This document shows, piece after piece, positions 54,135-62,954 of a DNA stretch of 64,000 nucleotides (positions within the stretch are counted from its first letter, which is position 1; each line of letters starts with the position of its first letter). The position numbers and the translations under genes are program-made. The notes beneath the pieces were generated by a model, which had not been told where the DNA came from, ran no database searches, and worked only from the letters and a program-made list of their open reading frames with translations. Origin of the DNA: Gammaproteobacteria bacterium UBA7310 (lineage in GTDB: Bacteria > Pseudomonadota > Gammaproteobacteria > Pseudomonadales > Ketobacteraceae); NCBI GenBank assembly GCA_002471665.1, contig DKQK01000029.1, forward strand, positions 1 through 64,000, read 5' to 3'.

Positions 54135-55301
54135 TCAGTGCTCCCCATCCAGTGCAATGGAATTCATATAAGCTTTGAACAAATTGGTATAACGGGGCAC
54201 GTTCAGCAAAAACGAATCATGCCCCTGTGGGCATTCGATGTCGGCGTAGGATACGTGCTTGCGTGCCGCCAACAGGGCCTCAACGATTTCCTGCGAGCGT
54301 TCCGGTGAAAAGCGCCAGTCGGTGGTGAAGGACATGACCAGAAAACGGGCTTTGGCTCTGGCCAGCGCCTTGCTCAGATCATGGTCGTGTTCCTCGGCCG
54401 GATCAAAATAGTCCAGCGCCCGGGTCATCAGCAGGTAGGTGTTGGCGTCGAAATTCTTGGAAAACACTTCTCCCTGATAATTGAGATAGCTTTCCACCTG
54501 AAACTCCACCTCAAAGTCGAAACTCTTTGCGCCGTCACGCAGCTCGCGGCCGAATTTTTCCCGCATGGCGGCGTCGGAAAGATAGGTGATGTGCCCCAGC
54601 ATGCGGGCCAGGCTGAGGCCGATCCTGGGGTATTTGTCGTGTTCGTAATAATGCCCCTCACAAAAATCCGGATCAGACAGAATGGCTTTGCGAGCCACCT
54701 CATTGAAGGCAATATTCTGTGCCGACAGTTTGGGGGCCGCGGCGATGATCACGGCATTGCGCACCTGATCGGGGAAGTCGATGGCCCACTGCATGGCCTG
54801 CATGCCACCCAGGCTGCCGCCCACCACGGCGGCCCAGTGGGGGATACTTAAATGCTGCATCAGGGCATGCTGGCTGTTGATCCAATCCCGCACGGTAACG
54901 ATGGGAAAATCCGGCCCATAGGGTTTGCCGGTATCCGGGTTATGGGATTTGGGGCCGGTACTGCCGTGACAGCCCCCCAGATTGTTCAGGCTGACCACAA
55001 AAAAACGATTGGTATCGATGGCTTTGCCGGGGCCAATGCAGGCATCCCACCAGCCTGGCTTTTTGTCGTCACTGCCGTGGAAGCCGGCGGCATGGTGGTG
55101 GCCGGAAAGGGCGTGGCAGATCAGGACAGCATTACTCTTGGCCGCGTTCAGCTTGCCATAGGTTTCAAACACCAGCTCATAGTGGGGCAGGGTTTTGCCA
55201 CACTGCAGGGTGATGGGGTGGTCGCAGCGGAAAATCTGGGGCTGGACGATGCCAACGGTGCCTTCTTGCTGGGTGGCATTGTTCGGTAGTGCTGTATTCA
55301 A
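54135..55301 (-). CDS. metX: Homoserine O-acyltransferase MetX
   Basis: 388 residues, alpha/beta hydrolase. Nucleophile Ser in [13 protein letters not shown], oxyanion region [10 protein letters not shown], catalytic Asp and His in the C-terminal [14 protein letters not shown] and PQGHDSFL. First step of methionine synthesis by direct sulfhydrylation. Acetyl- or succinyl-CoA use cannot be decided; pairing with MetW suggests succinyl as in Pseudomonas. No SAM riboswitch was recognised upstream. Confidence 0.93.
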   Translation of the reverse strand: MNTALPNNATQQEGTVGIVQPQIFRCDHPITLQCGKTLPHYELVFETYGKLNAAKSNAVLICHALSGHHHAAGFHGSDDKKPGWWDACIGPGKAIDTNRFFVVSLNNLGGCHGSTGPKSHNPDTGKPYGPDFPIVTVRDWINSQHALMQHLSIPHWAAVVGGSLGGMQAMQWAIDFPDQVRNAVIIAAAPKLSAQNIAFNEVARKAILSDPDFCEGHYYEHDKYPRIGLSLARMLGHITYLSDAAMREKFGRELRDGAKSFDFEVEFQVESYLNYQGEVFSKNFDANTYLLMTRALDYFDPAEEHDHDLSKALARAKARFLVMSFTTDWRFSPERSQEIVEALLAARKHVSYADIECPQGHDSFLLNVPRYTNLFKAYMNSIALDGEH

Positions 55302-55467
55302 TCCCGGTGTTCCTGAACGGCTGTCAATGAAGTGCGCAGTCTATCAGAAATAAGGGAGGGGCAGGAGGGAGGGTTTGCTATTCAGCACGTGATCCGGTGA
55401 TGACCTGGGCGGGCCGGACCAGTACTGCGCGCTCGGGCCCAAATACATGGGCATTGTGGAAAAAGTG

Positions 55468-57459
55468 TCACCGTCGTGTAAACGACGGGTCCGGGAGCTG
55501 GCTGGTAATAACGGGAAATACCTTGCGGTTCTGATGAATGGGGGCGGGTTTGCGCAGGCCTTTGATCATGTCCTCCACTTCGACGATCTGTTCGTCCAGA
55601 TCTTCCAGCATGGATTCCATGTTGCTGATGCGTTGCTCGGCGTTATCATCGGCGTTGCCCAGGGCGCGCAGTTTCTGAATGTGTTCGTCCAGCAGGTGCT
55701 TTTGCTCCTGGGCGTTCTGGAACAGGGGCAACAGCACATCGTTGAGCCAGGATTTGGCGGCACGTTCGTACTGACGGTAAATGGTGGAGCCTTCATTGAC
55801 AATGGTACTCAGGAAACGTTTGGAGGTGGCCTTCTGCTCGGTCAGCAGTTTGCGCAGGTTGCGGCGGAAGCTACCGGATTTGGTGCGCAGGTCGTCCAGG
55901 CGGGTGACGTATTCCCGTGGCGAAAAGCGTGGGTAATCCAGGGGCGCCATGCCCAGTTCGGCTTCGTATTTGGCGTAGATGTCCGCCACCAGAGGCTGGA
56001 TTTTCTCCTGGCGCGCCGCCAGCTCCGACATATCCCGTTTCAGGTTGTCAAAAAAACTGTCGATGGCGTTGTTCATGCCGACGATGGTCCAGCTGCTGGT
56101 GAGGGCCTTGCCGGCATCCTTCAGATACTGATTCAGCTTGTCGCTGTGCACGGGTTCCAGCATGGCAGTGCCTTCCCGCAGGATCATCTTGCGGCTGGAT
56201 TTCAGCAGAATCAGTTTTTTGTGGTAGAACGCCTGCTCGTGGCGGGCCTGGGACAGCATTTTTTCCAGCTGGGATTTGCGATCGGATTCCTCGGCTTTCA
56301 GCACCCGCAGTTCCGCCAGCACTGATTCCCGTCGCCGCAGCAAGGTTTTACGGCTGCCATGAAGCATGGAATGAATGTCTTTGATGACGCTTTTTTGGAT
56401 CAGGTGCTCTTTGCGTCGCATCATGTCATTGGAGAGCAGTTCTTCCAGCTCGGGCAAAAAGCTCTGATCCAGCCGCGTCATGTTGCCTTCCACCTGGGCC
56501 AATAACCCTTCCTTGGCCGATACGCAGAGTATTTCGTCCGGGGCGATGGCCAGCTGGCGGGCGCATTGGGCGCGAATATCCCCCAGCACCCGCTTGTTGA
56601 ACTGCTCGTCTTCCAGTTCATCCCATACGGAATCCACCTTGTTGAGAATGGCGTAGACGCCGGTGGATTCGCGCAGGGCCAGATCCCGGATATGGCGGTT
56701 CCAGATGTCCAGGTCGGTGGCGCTGACACCGGAGGAGGCAGATAGCAGAAACAGGATGGACTGGGCTTCGGGCAGCAGGCTGAAGGTCAGTTCAGGTTCG
56801 CAGCCCAGGGCATTGAGGCCCGGGGTGTCAATGATGGTGAGGCCCTGACGCAACAGCGGATGATCGAAGCTGATCATGGCGTGGCGCCAGGCTGGAATCA
56901 GCACTTTACTGGCGTTGTTCACATCCTTTTCCAGCAGGTCGATCTGGAAACCCATGGCCGATGCTTCGTTGGGGGAGACCGACTTCAGTTGCGCCACTTC
57001 GGAAAAGGCTTTCTTCATCATGCGTGGATCGTCGGCATTGAGCGGGACAAACACCCATTTTTCGGGAATCTTACGAAAACTGGCCAGGCTGGAACCCACC
57101 ATGCGGGTTTCGATGGGCAACAGGCGAATGTAGCTTTCGCTGGCGCGGTGATCGAACAGCAGTTCGGTGGGGCACATGGTGGTGCGGCCGGCACCGGAAG
57201 GCAGAATACGGGTGCCGTAGTGGCTGAAGAACAGGGCGTTGATCAGTTCGGTCTTGCCGCGGGAAAACTCCCCCACAAACGCCAGCGTGATTTTGTCGTC
57301 TTTCAGGGTTTGCAGCGCCTGTTCCAGCTTGGCTTCCAGCTCGGCATTCTGCACATTGTGATCGATCAGCCAGCCACGGTAACGCGTCAGCTCGCGGTGG
57401 ATTTCCTGCCGCCACTGAAGATAGGCATCCATCTGACTGGAAAGACGCGCTGACTCCAT
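55468..57459 (-). CDS. Dynamin-like GTPase
   Basis: 663 residues. G1 GEFSRGKT (63-70), G3 DTPG (about 212) and G4 NKVD (about 271) are intact; G1 has the dynamin form GEFSxGK. The rest is long helical, with heptad-rich stretches (RRRESVLAELRVLKAEESDRK; NMESMLEDLDEQIVEVEDMI) as in bacterial dynamin stalks. A hydrophobic membrane-inserting paddle is not obvious. Likely membrane-remodelling or envelope stress role, unknown. Lies between metX and yggU. Confidence 0.85.
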   Translation of the reverse strand: MESARLSSQMDAYLQWRQEIHRELTRYRGWLIDHNVQNAELEAKLEQALQTLKDDKITLAFVGEFSRGKTELINALFFSHYGTRILPSGAGRTTMCPTELLFDHRASESYIRLLPIETRMVGSSLASFRKIPEKWVFVPLNADDPRMMKKAFSEVAQLKSVSPNEASAMGFQIDLLEKDVNNASKVLIPAWRHAMISFDHPLLRQGLTIIDTPGLNALGCEPELTFSLLPEAQSILFLLSASSGVSATDLDIWNRHIRDLALRESTGVYAILNKVDSVWDELEDEQFNKRVLGDIRAQCARQLAIAPDEILCVSAKEGLLAQVEGNMTRLDQSFLPELEELLSNDMMRRKEHLIQKSVIKDIHSMLHGSRKTLLRRRESVLAELRVLKAEESDRKSQLEKMLSQARHEQAFYHKKLILLKSSRKMILREGTAMLEPVHSDKLNQYLKDAGKALTSSWTIVGMNNAIDSFFDNLKRDMSELAARQEKIQPLVADIYAKYEAELGMAPLDYPRFSPREYVTRLDDLRTKSGSFRRNLRKLLTEQKATSKRFLSTIVNEGSTIYRQYERAAKSWLNDVLLPLFQNAQEQKHLLDEHIQKLRALGNADDNAEQRISNMESMLEDLDEQIVEVEDMIKGLRKPAPIHQNRKVFPVITSQLPDPSFTRR

Positions 57460-57534
57460 CTGGTTAAATGCTCGCTAAAATGCAGTTGGGTTGACGATAT
57501 ACCAAAGCCAAGCCGACGGTAACCCCTTGACCCC

Positions 57535-57828
57535 TCAGGGCTTGCTAATGTTCAGCTTAGCAGGAATTTTAACCGGTGAATGTATCCGAATGCGCTTGCT
57601 GCGGCTCAATTCGCCTTTTTCGATCACCACCTGGCTTTTGCTCACACCAAAGCTTTTGGCCAGAAAGCGGGTCAGGTGGGTGTTGGCCTTGCCGTCCAGC
57701 GGCGGTGCGGTGATGCGTATTTTCAGATCGCCGCCGTGATCGCCCACCAACTCATCGGCCGACGCCTTTGGTTGCAGACGGCAGGACAGGATCAGATCCG
57801 GGCCCTGCCACTGGTACCAGTCCGCCAT
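57535..57828 (-). CDS. yggU: DUF167 family protein YggU
   Basis: 97 residues: LQPKASADELVG, ITAPPLDGKANTHLTRFLAKSFGVSKSQV and the basic GELSRSKRIRI are the DUF167 signature. Function unknown. Follows yggT by five bases. Confidence 0.93.
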   Translation of the reverse strand: MADWYQWQGPDLILSCRLQPKASADELVGDHGGDLKIRITAPPLDGKANTHLTRFLAKSFGVSKSQVVIEKGELSRSKRIRIHSPVKIPAKLNISKP

Positions 57829-57833
57829 CGGCG

Positions 57834-58394
57834 TCAGGGCATTCCCGTCAGGCCAAACAGCTGTTTGACGAATATCAGCCCGATCATCACCAGCATTGGG
57901 GAAATGTCCAAACCACCCATGGGGGGAATGATTTTGCGTGCCGGGCCCAGCACCGGTTCGGCAATCTGGTTAAGAATATCGGCAAAGGGGTTGTAACCGC
58001 CACCGGCGGCGGTGACCCAGCTCAGAATGGCGGACACAAAAATCACAAACAGGAAGAAATTGATGATGGTGTTGGCCATGGATTTGATAAAGAAGATCAC
58101 CAGCGGCAACACCTGGACCGGGCCCGGATCATGGAATACGAACACATACAAGCCCAGTTTGACGGCAATAATCAGCACAAACAGCACCAGAGAGGCAATG
58201 TCCAGGCCGCCGAACCCCGGTACGATCTTGCGCAGGGGTATTAATAACGGGTTGGTGGCTTTGACGATAAACTGCGAAACGGGGTTGTAAAAATCTGCCC
58301 GCACCATCTGCAGGATGAATCGGGCCAGTACGATGGAGATATAGATATCAAAGACGGTGGTGACCAGAAAGAGAAAGGCGCCGCTTACATTCAT
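57834..58394 (-). CDS. yggT: YggT family membrane protein
   Basis: 186 residues containing two YggT repeats, each with a pair of helices and a P-N-P-x-x-x-x-L-R-x-x-P-like loop (NPLLIPLRKIVPGFGGLDIA; AEPVLGPARKIIPPMGGLDI). Role in osmotic or cell-division processes proposed in other bacteria. Part of proC-yggT-yggU. Confidence 0.93.
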   Translation of the reverse strand: MNVSGAFLFLVTTVFDIYISIVLARFILQMVRADFYNPVSQFIVKATNPLLIPLRKIVPGFGGLDIASLVLFVLIIAVKLGLYVFVFHDPGPVQVLPLVIFFIKSMANTIINFFLFVIFVSAILSWVTAAGGGYNPFADILNQIAEPVLGPARKIIPPMGGLDISPMLVMIGLIFVKQLFGLTGMP

Positions 58395-58501
58395 TATCCA
58401 GGTTTCCTAGCGTTAGCTGTTCCAGGTTTCGGGACGGTTTCCTAATCATAACAGGAAGTTCGCACATTGGGGCCCCTTGCCCGGGCCCCGGCTACCAGCC
58501 C

Positions 58502-59311
58502 TCAGTCGGATAGTTCCTTGGAGCGCTGATAGGCACCCTGCATGGCTTGGGCGAAGATCTGCCGTAAATTGTTGTCTTCCATGATACCGATGGCCCGTTC
58601 TGTGGTGCCGCCGGGGGAAGTCACCCGGCGCCGCAGCTCCGCCGCCTCCACATCACTGGTGATGGCCATTTGGGCGGAGCCCAGTGCGGTTTGCAGGGTC
58701 AGTTGTTTGGCCACTTGTTCACTCAATCCGAGGTCTTTGCCGGCGGCGATCATGGCTTCCATTACCAGGAAGAAATAAGCCGGCCCGCTGCCGGATACGG
58801 CGGTGACCGCGTCGATCTGATCTTCATTATCCACCCACAGGGCCAGTCCGACGGCGGCCATCACCGCGCGGGCCTGCTCCCGTTGCTGCTCGCTGACATG
58901 GGCGTTGGCGAACAGCCCGGAAGCGCCGGTTTCCACCAGTGCCGGGGTATTGGGCATGCAGCGCACGATGGGCATATCGGCACCGATCCAACCCTCCAGC
59001 TGGCTCAGGGTAATACCGGCGGCGATGCTCATCACCACCGGCTTGCGTTGCTGGAAGGCTTCCTTTAGGGGTTCCAATACCTTTCCCATGACCTGGGGCT
59101 TGACCGCCAGCACCACCACGTCTGCCTTGTGGCAGGCGCTGATGTTGTCGCGGGTGGTGTTGACCTGGAGCTGTTTTCGCACCTGTTGCAGTTGCTGGTC
59201 ATTGATGTCGGACAGGGTGATGTTATTGGGGTCCATGCCTTTGGCGATCATGCCTCCGGCCAGGCTGCTGGCCATATTGCCGGCGCCGATAAAGGTAATC
59301 TTGATAGTCAT
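58502..59311 (-). CDS. proC: Pyrroline-5-carboxylate reductase
   Basis: 269 residues. NADP-binding ITFIGAGNMASSLAGG and the C-terminal signature SGSGPAYFFLVMEAMIAAG, VTSPGGTTERAI. Last step of proline synthesis. In Pseudomonas it directly follows yggS; here four genes lie between. Confidence 0.95.
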   Translation of the reverse strand: MTIKITFIGAGNMASSLAGGMIAKGMDPNNITLSDINDQQLQQVRKQLQVNTTRDNISACHKADVVVLAVKPQVMGKVLEPLKEAFQQRKPVVMSIAAGITLSQLEGWIGADMPIVRCMPNTPALVETGASGLFANAHVSEQQREQARAVMAAVGLALWVDNEDQIDAVTAVSGSGPAYFFLVMEAMIAAGKDLGLSEQVAKQLTLQTALGSAQMAITSDVEAAELRRRVTSPGGTTERAIGIMEDNNLRQIFAQAMQGAYQRSKELSD

Positions 59312-59430
59312 CTGGTGATCTCTAGCGTTAAATCTGCAGGGTAGGATAACTATTCTATGACGAATTTGTTACGGTTTTCTGGCTGGCGGTAAAACCGGTG
59401 GTGCGGTACGGCAATCAGGTTGCATCGGGT

Positions 59431-60096
59431 TCAGGCGGCACTTTGCCGGGCCAGCGCCCGCAGTACGATGCGGCACTGGTTCTCGCCGTATTCCCGGATG
59501 GCGGCCACGGTGGCGGCGGCATCCCTGGCCAACACGTTACCCACCAGGCGCTGAAAGATGCTCAGGGAAACATCGAATTCCGTGGTTTCCGCCCGCAGGG
59601 CAATGTAGGAATAGCGCTGCAGTTGCGGCAGCAGTGCTTCGATGTCCTGCGCCAGGTAGGCGTTGTGGGCAAAGCGCTGATTGGCGGTTTGCAGGAAGCG
59701 AAACGCCACTTCATGGGCAGCGGGCAGGTCGTTGTTCTGGAACAGTACCCGCAGCTCATCCACCATGGCGATCAGGTCTTCAATCTGACCATCCTGCCAG
59801 CGCTCAGCCGCCTGCGCCGCCAAGCGGCTCAACAGCAGGAACAGGAAATCGTAGAGATCCCGTACTTGCTGGGGGTTTACCTCGCACACCCGCACCCCCT
59901 TACGTGGTTGCAGTTCCACCAGGTGCAGGTTCTCCATCAAACGAAAGGCTTCCCGCAGTGAGTTGGTACTTACTTCAAGCTCTTTCGCCAATTCATTCTC
60001 AGGCAGGCGCATGCCCGGCGCATATTCACCGGTAACGATTTTCTGGGTCAGGTGCTGGGCAATTTGTTCGCTCAGGCTCTTGGCTTGCAATGGCAT
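59431..60096 (-). CDS. GntR-family regulator (FadR/FCD subfamily) beside alkB2
   Basis: 221 residues. N-terminal winged helix (GEYAPGMRLPENELAKELEVSTNSLREAFRLMENLHLV), then a helical FCD ligand domain (RDLYDFLFLLLSRLAAQAAERW; FRFLQTANQRFAHNAYLA). Divergent from alkB2 across a 138-base region with a nested palindrome. In Alcanivorax a GntR gene occupies the same place next to alkB2. It probably represses alkB2 and itself, with a fatty-acid-type ligand (inference). Confidence 0.88.
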   Translation of the reverse strand: MPLQAKSLSEQIAQHLTQKIVTGEYAPGMRLPENELAKELEVSTNSLREAFRLMENLHLVELQPRKGVRVCEVNPQQVRDLYDFLFLLLSRLAAQAAERWQDGQIEDLIAMVDELRVLFQNNDLPAAHEVAFRFLQTANQRFAHNAYLAQDIEALLPQLQRYSYIALRAETTEFDVSLSIFQRLVGNVLARDAAATVAAIREYGENQCRIVLRALARQSAA

Positions 60097-60125
60097 GACG
60101 GCATGGCTCTCCGGGGTTGGGGAGG

Positions 60126-60195
60126 ATTATCACGAAAACCGACCTTTGAATCAATTCTTGAATTGTTTGACAATTCAAGAATTGATAAATAAATT
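60126..60195. promoter_or_regulatory. Divergent gntR/alkB2 promoters with nested palindromic operator
   Basis: Arms ATCAATTCTTGAATTG (60150-60165) and its exact reverse complement (60171-60186) are five bases apart. Each arm contains a smaller palindrome CAATTC-N2-GAATTG, so two operator units 19 bases apart. The consensus -35 TTGACA of alkB2 (60167-60172, then TAAATT after 17 bases) sits between them. The gntR promoter (minus strand TTGATT 60154-60149, 17 bases, GATAAT 60131-60126) starts within the left arm. One dimer pair could shut both promoters. Confidence 0.8.
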
Positions 60196-60234
60196 GGGGC
60201 TTCTGAAAAGAACAAGCCGAAACCGAGGTAGTCG

Positions 60235-61392
60235 ATGTTTGAGTCAATGTTGCCGGACCGTATGCTGGCGTTGAAGAAGTGGGGATATTTGCTGTTTTGG
60301 GCCACCATGGTGCCGTTAGTGCCCTTTTCCGCCATGATCGGCCAGGATGCCGGTACCCAGAATTACTGGGCGTTTTTTCTTTATGCCGTGGTATTCGGCA
60401 TTATTCCGGTGCTGGATTTTGTGATCGGCAAAGATCCCAGTAATCCCGATGAGGCGACCCAGGTACCGGCCATGAGTGACGAGCGGATTTACCGTGTCTT
60501 TACTCTGATCATGGCCGCGGTGTGGTTGGTTGTGCAGGCTTACGCCGGATACGTGTTTATCCACAATGACTTTTCCTTTTGGGGCAAACTGGGCTGGATG
60601 TTGTCGATTGGTACCGTGGGCGGGATCATTGCCATCAATCTCGGGCATGAGCTGATCCATAAGGATCCACGGCTGGAAAACTGGACCGGGGGCCTGATGC
60701 TGGCGTCGGTGACCTACGCCGGGTTCAAGGTGGAGCATGTGCGTGGTCATCATGTGCACGTGTCTACCCCGGAAGACGCCTCTTCCAGCCGCTATAACCA
60801 GAGTTTGTACCACTTCCTGCCCCGTGCTTTTGTGCGTAACTTTGTCAATGCCTGGAAACTGGAGAAGGAGTACCTGGCGCGGAAAGGCCATGCCAACGTC
60901 AGCGTCTACAACGAATTAATCTGGTGGTATGGAATTTCGGCGTTGTTTGCCCTCGGTTACGGCCTGGTCTGGGGCTGGATGGGTGTGGTGTTCTTTATTG
61001 GGCAGAGTTTCTTTGCGGCACTGACCCTGGAGGTGGTGAATTACATCGAGCACTACGGTTTGCATCGCCGGGAAAATGCCAATGGACGTTATGAGCGGGT
61101 AACCCCGGCCCACAGTTGGAACTCCAATTACCTGCTTACCAATGTGGCCCTGTTCCAGTTGCAGCGTCACAGCGATCACCACGCTTATGCCAAGCGTCGC
61201 TATCAGGTGCTGCGCCACTATGACGAAAGCCCGCAGCTGCCGGCAGGTTACGCCACCATGTATGTGCTGGCCTGGTTTCCGCCCCTGTGGAAAAAAATCA
61301 TGAATCCCCGCGTGGAACAGTATTACGAAGGCGAGATGGATCAACTGTTCCGCAACCAGGGCCGGGTCAACAATATCCAGACGGCGGCATAA
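60235..61392 (+). CDS. alkB2: Alkane 1-monooxygenase, AlkB2-like
   Basis: 385 residues, the normal AlkB length. Six hydrophobic segments and the full histidine set: HELIHK, EHVRGHHVHVSTPEDASSSR, NYIEHYGLHR and LQRHSDHHAYAKRRYQVLRHYDESPQLPAGY. It hydroxylates alkane terminal carbons with O2 and rubredoxin electrons; rubredoxin and its reductase are at 20.3-21.6 kb. The gene context with divergent gntR matches Alcanivorax alkB2, hence the symbol; chain-length range is not predictable here. GAGG precedes the ATG. Confidence 0.92.
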   Translation: MFESMLPDRMLALKKWGYLLFWATMVPLVPFSAMIGQDAGTQNYWAFFLYAVVFGIIPVLDFVIGKDPSNPDEATQVPAMSDERIYRVFTLIMAAVWLVVQAYAGYVFIHNDFSFWGKLGWMLSIGTVGGIIAINLGHELIHKDPRLENWTGGLMLASVTYAGFKVEHVRGHHVHVSTPEDASSSRYNQSLYHFLPRAFVRNFVNAWKLEKEYLARKGHANVSVYNELIWWYGISALFALGYGLVWGWMGVVFFIGQSFFAALTLEVVNYIEHYGLHRRENANGRYERVTPAHSWNSNYLLTNVALFQLQRHSDHHAYAKRRYQVLRHYDESPQLPAGYATMYVLAWFPPLWKKIMNPRVEQYYEGEMDQLFRNQGRVNNIQTAA

Positions 61393-61405
61393 CGCCGTCT
61401 TTATT
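61379..61405 (+). terminator. Terminator overlapping the alkB2 stop codon
   Basis: Stem AGACGGCG / CGCCGTCT with the stop codon TAA in the loop, then TTTATT. Lies between convergent alkB2 and the glycosyltransferase gene. Confidence 0.75.
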
Positions 61406-62954
61406 GAGCCGGTCCGGTGGATGGGTTCAACTGGAAGTACGCCAGACCCCGATCCCTGTGCTTGATGGGTGCTGTCTGAAAAGTGGCATCCAGTGTCTGG
61501 CGCAGGGATTGTTGTTTGGACCTGGAGTTGTCGCCCAGTTTTGCGCTACTGACCCAGGTTCCCGTGATGGCCTGCATGGTGCTGAGCCGGGTTTGCCAGC
61601 CCTGATGTTGCAACAGGCTGGACTGTGGCGCCACCAAAGTCAGCTGATCTGCCGGTAAGCGGTGGGCGATGGCCGGCCAAATTCCCCGTTCATTGAAGTC
61701 GGCAATGATAAAGCGGTGTTCCGCGATGGCCGCAGGCGGGCCGGGGTTTTTCTCAGGTTTGTTGAGCAACAGCACCCCGGGCAGGCAGATCAGAACGATG
61801 GCCGCATAACGATAGGCCGGCTGCTGCCAGAGTGGGTGGATCAGTTGCCCCAGCAGCAAGGCCAGCAGTGGCCACAGCGTCGCCAGGTAGCGCCCCCCCA
61901 TGGCGTGTTTAGGGGCAATAAAGCCCAGATAAGCTGCCGCGATGAAAGCGAAATTCAACCCCACCAGGCAGTACAGCAGGGTAGGCACGCTGCCCAATGC
62001 CAGTTTGCCTTGACGGCGGGCGAAGGTCACCAGATACAGTACCGTCAGGGTGGCAAAGAGGCAGAACTTCAGGGGTTCCTCCAGGGTATTGCGCAATCGG
62101 AACAGAATATCCGCAGGGTTCAGCTCGGCACTCCAGGCGCGCACCTCCTGTGATTGCTGTAGCAGGGCAGGGTAAAGCCAAAGCCCCAGCAGTACCCCGC
62201 CACCGATGGCGATCCCACAAGCGAACACCCGCCCGGGCTGCCGGTAGTGCAGCAGCAGAATAGTGCAGGACAGGGCCGCGCCCAGGTACAGGTATTGGTA
62301 GTTGGTGAGAAACCCGATCAGGATTAAGGCGCCGAACAGCACAATGGACAGGGGGTCGAGATTCTGCCGGCTGCTGGTGCGGGCCAGTACCAGCACCGAC
62401 AGCAAACCGATACTGGCCATCAGTTCGTAGTGCCGGGCAATGATGCTGGTCTGGATGCTGGGTGTTGCCACCGCCCAGATCAGCAAACCGATACCGGCCG
62501 CCTCCTGGCTTGGCAGCAGGCGCCTGCCTAGTTGAAAGAGCAGTATTCCGTTCAGTACATAGAACACCGCATTGGACAGCCAGCCGCTCCAGGGTCCGGT
62601 GTCCGGCAGGGCACGCAATACCAGATTGAGCCACAGAAAATAGACCGGCGGATGGATGTCGTGCTGCTGCAGGTTGTGGATGGTTTCAGCTAGGGAGGCG
62701 GCCATTGGCTCCGGGCCCGGCCGCAGATAATCCCGCCAGACGCGGTTCTCCAGCCAGCGGGGTTCTGCCTGCAGGTCGCTGATGGTTTGATGGTAGTCAT
62801 CCAGATGAGCGGTGGCCACCATGTAACTGATGACGTCATCGTGAGGAATCTTTTCAATTTGACCGGCTTTATAGCTTCTGGCCGCCAACCCTGCCAACAG
62901 AATCATGGTTACCAGCAACAGGGTTTTCCCGCTCAGGGCCTGCGGATTGTTCAC
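61401..62954 (-). CDS. GT-C type membrane glycosyltransferase (ArnT/PMT-like)
   Basis: 517 residues with about ten membrane helices. The first extracytoplasmic loop holds IPHDDVISYMVATAHL (acidic pair as in GT-C catalytic motifs) and later DIHPPVYFLWLNLVLRALPD, the HPP(V/L)YF signature of dolichyl/polyprenyl-phosphate sugar transferases. A C-terminal soluble portion follows. Acceptor unknown (lipid A, pilin or other). Overlaps yggS by four bases on the same strand, so co-transcribed with it. Confidence 0.75.
   Translation of the reverse strand: MNNPQALSGKTLLLVTMILLAGLAARSYKAGQIEKIPHDDVISYMVATAHLDDYHQTISDLQAEPRWLENRVWRDYLRPGPEPMAASLAETIHNLQQHDIHPPVYFLWLNLVLRALPDTGPWSGWLSNAVFYVLNGILLFQLGRRLLPSQEAAGIGLLIWAVATPSIQTSIIARHYELMASIGLLSVLVLARTSSRQNLDPLSIVLFGALILIGFLTNYQYLYLGAALSCTILLLHYRQPGRVFACGIAIGGGVLLGLWLYPALLQQSQEVRAWSAELNPADILFRLRNTLEEPLKFCLFATLTVLYLVTFARRQGKLALGSVPTLLYCLVGLNFAFIAAAYLGFIAPKHAMGGRYLATLWPLLALLLGQLIHPLWQQPAYRYAAIVLICLPGVLLLNKPEKNPGPPAAIAEHRFIIADFNERGIWPAIAHRLPADQLTLVAPQSSLLQHQGWQTRLSTMQAITGTWVSSAKLGDNSRSKQQSLRQTLDATFQTAPIKHRDRGLAYFQLNPSTGPAQ

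Noticed and set aside
55302..55467. Possible SAM-type riboswitch before metX
   Set aside because: No conserved riboswitch core or convincing stem series could be recognised; a covariance-model search would settle it.
58469..58490. GC-rich GGGGCCC / GGGCCCC hairpin after proC
   Set aside because: A seven-base GC stem without a T-run; it may be a terminator but support is too thin to list.
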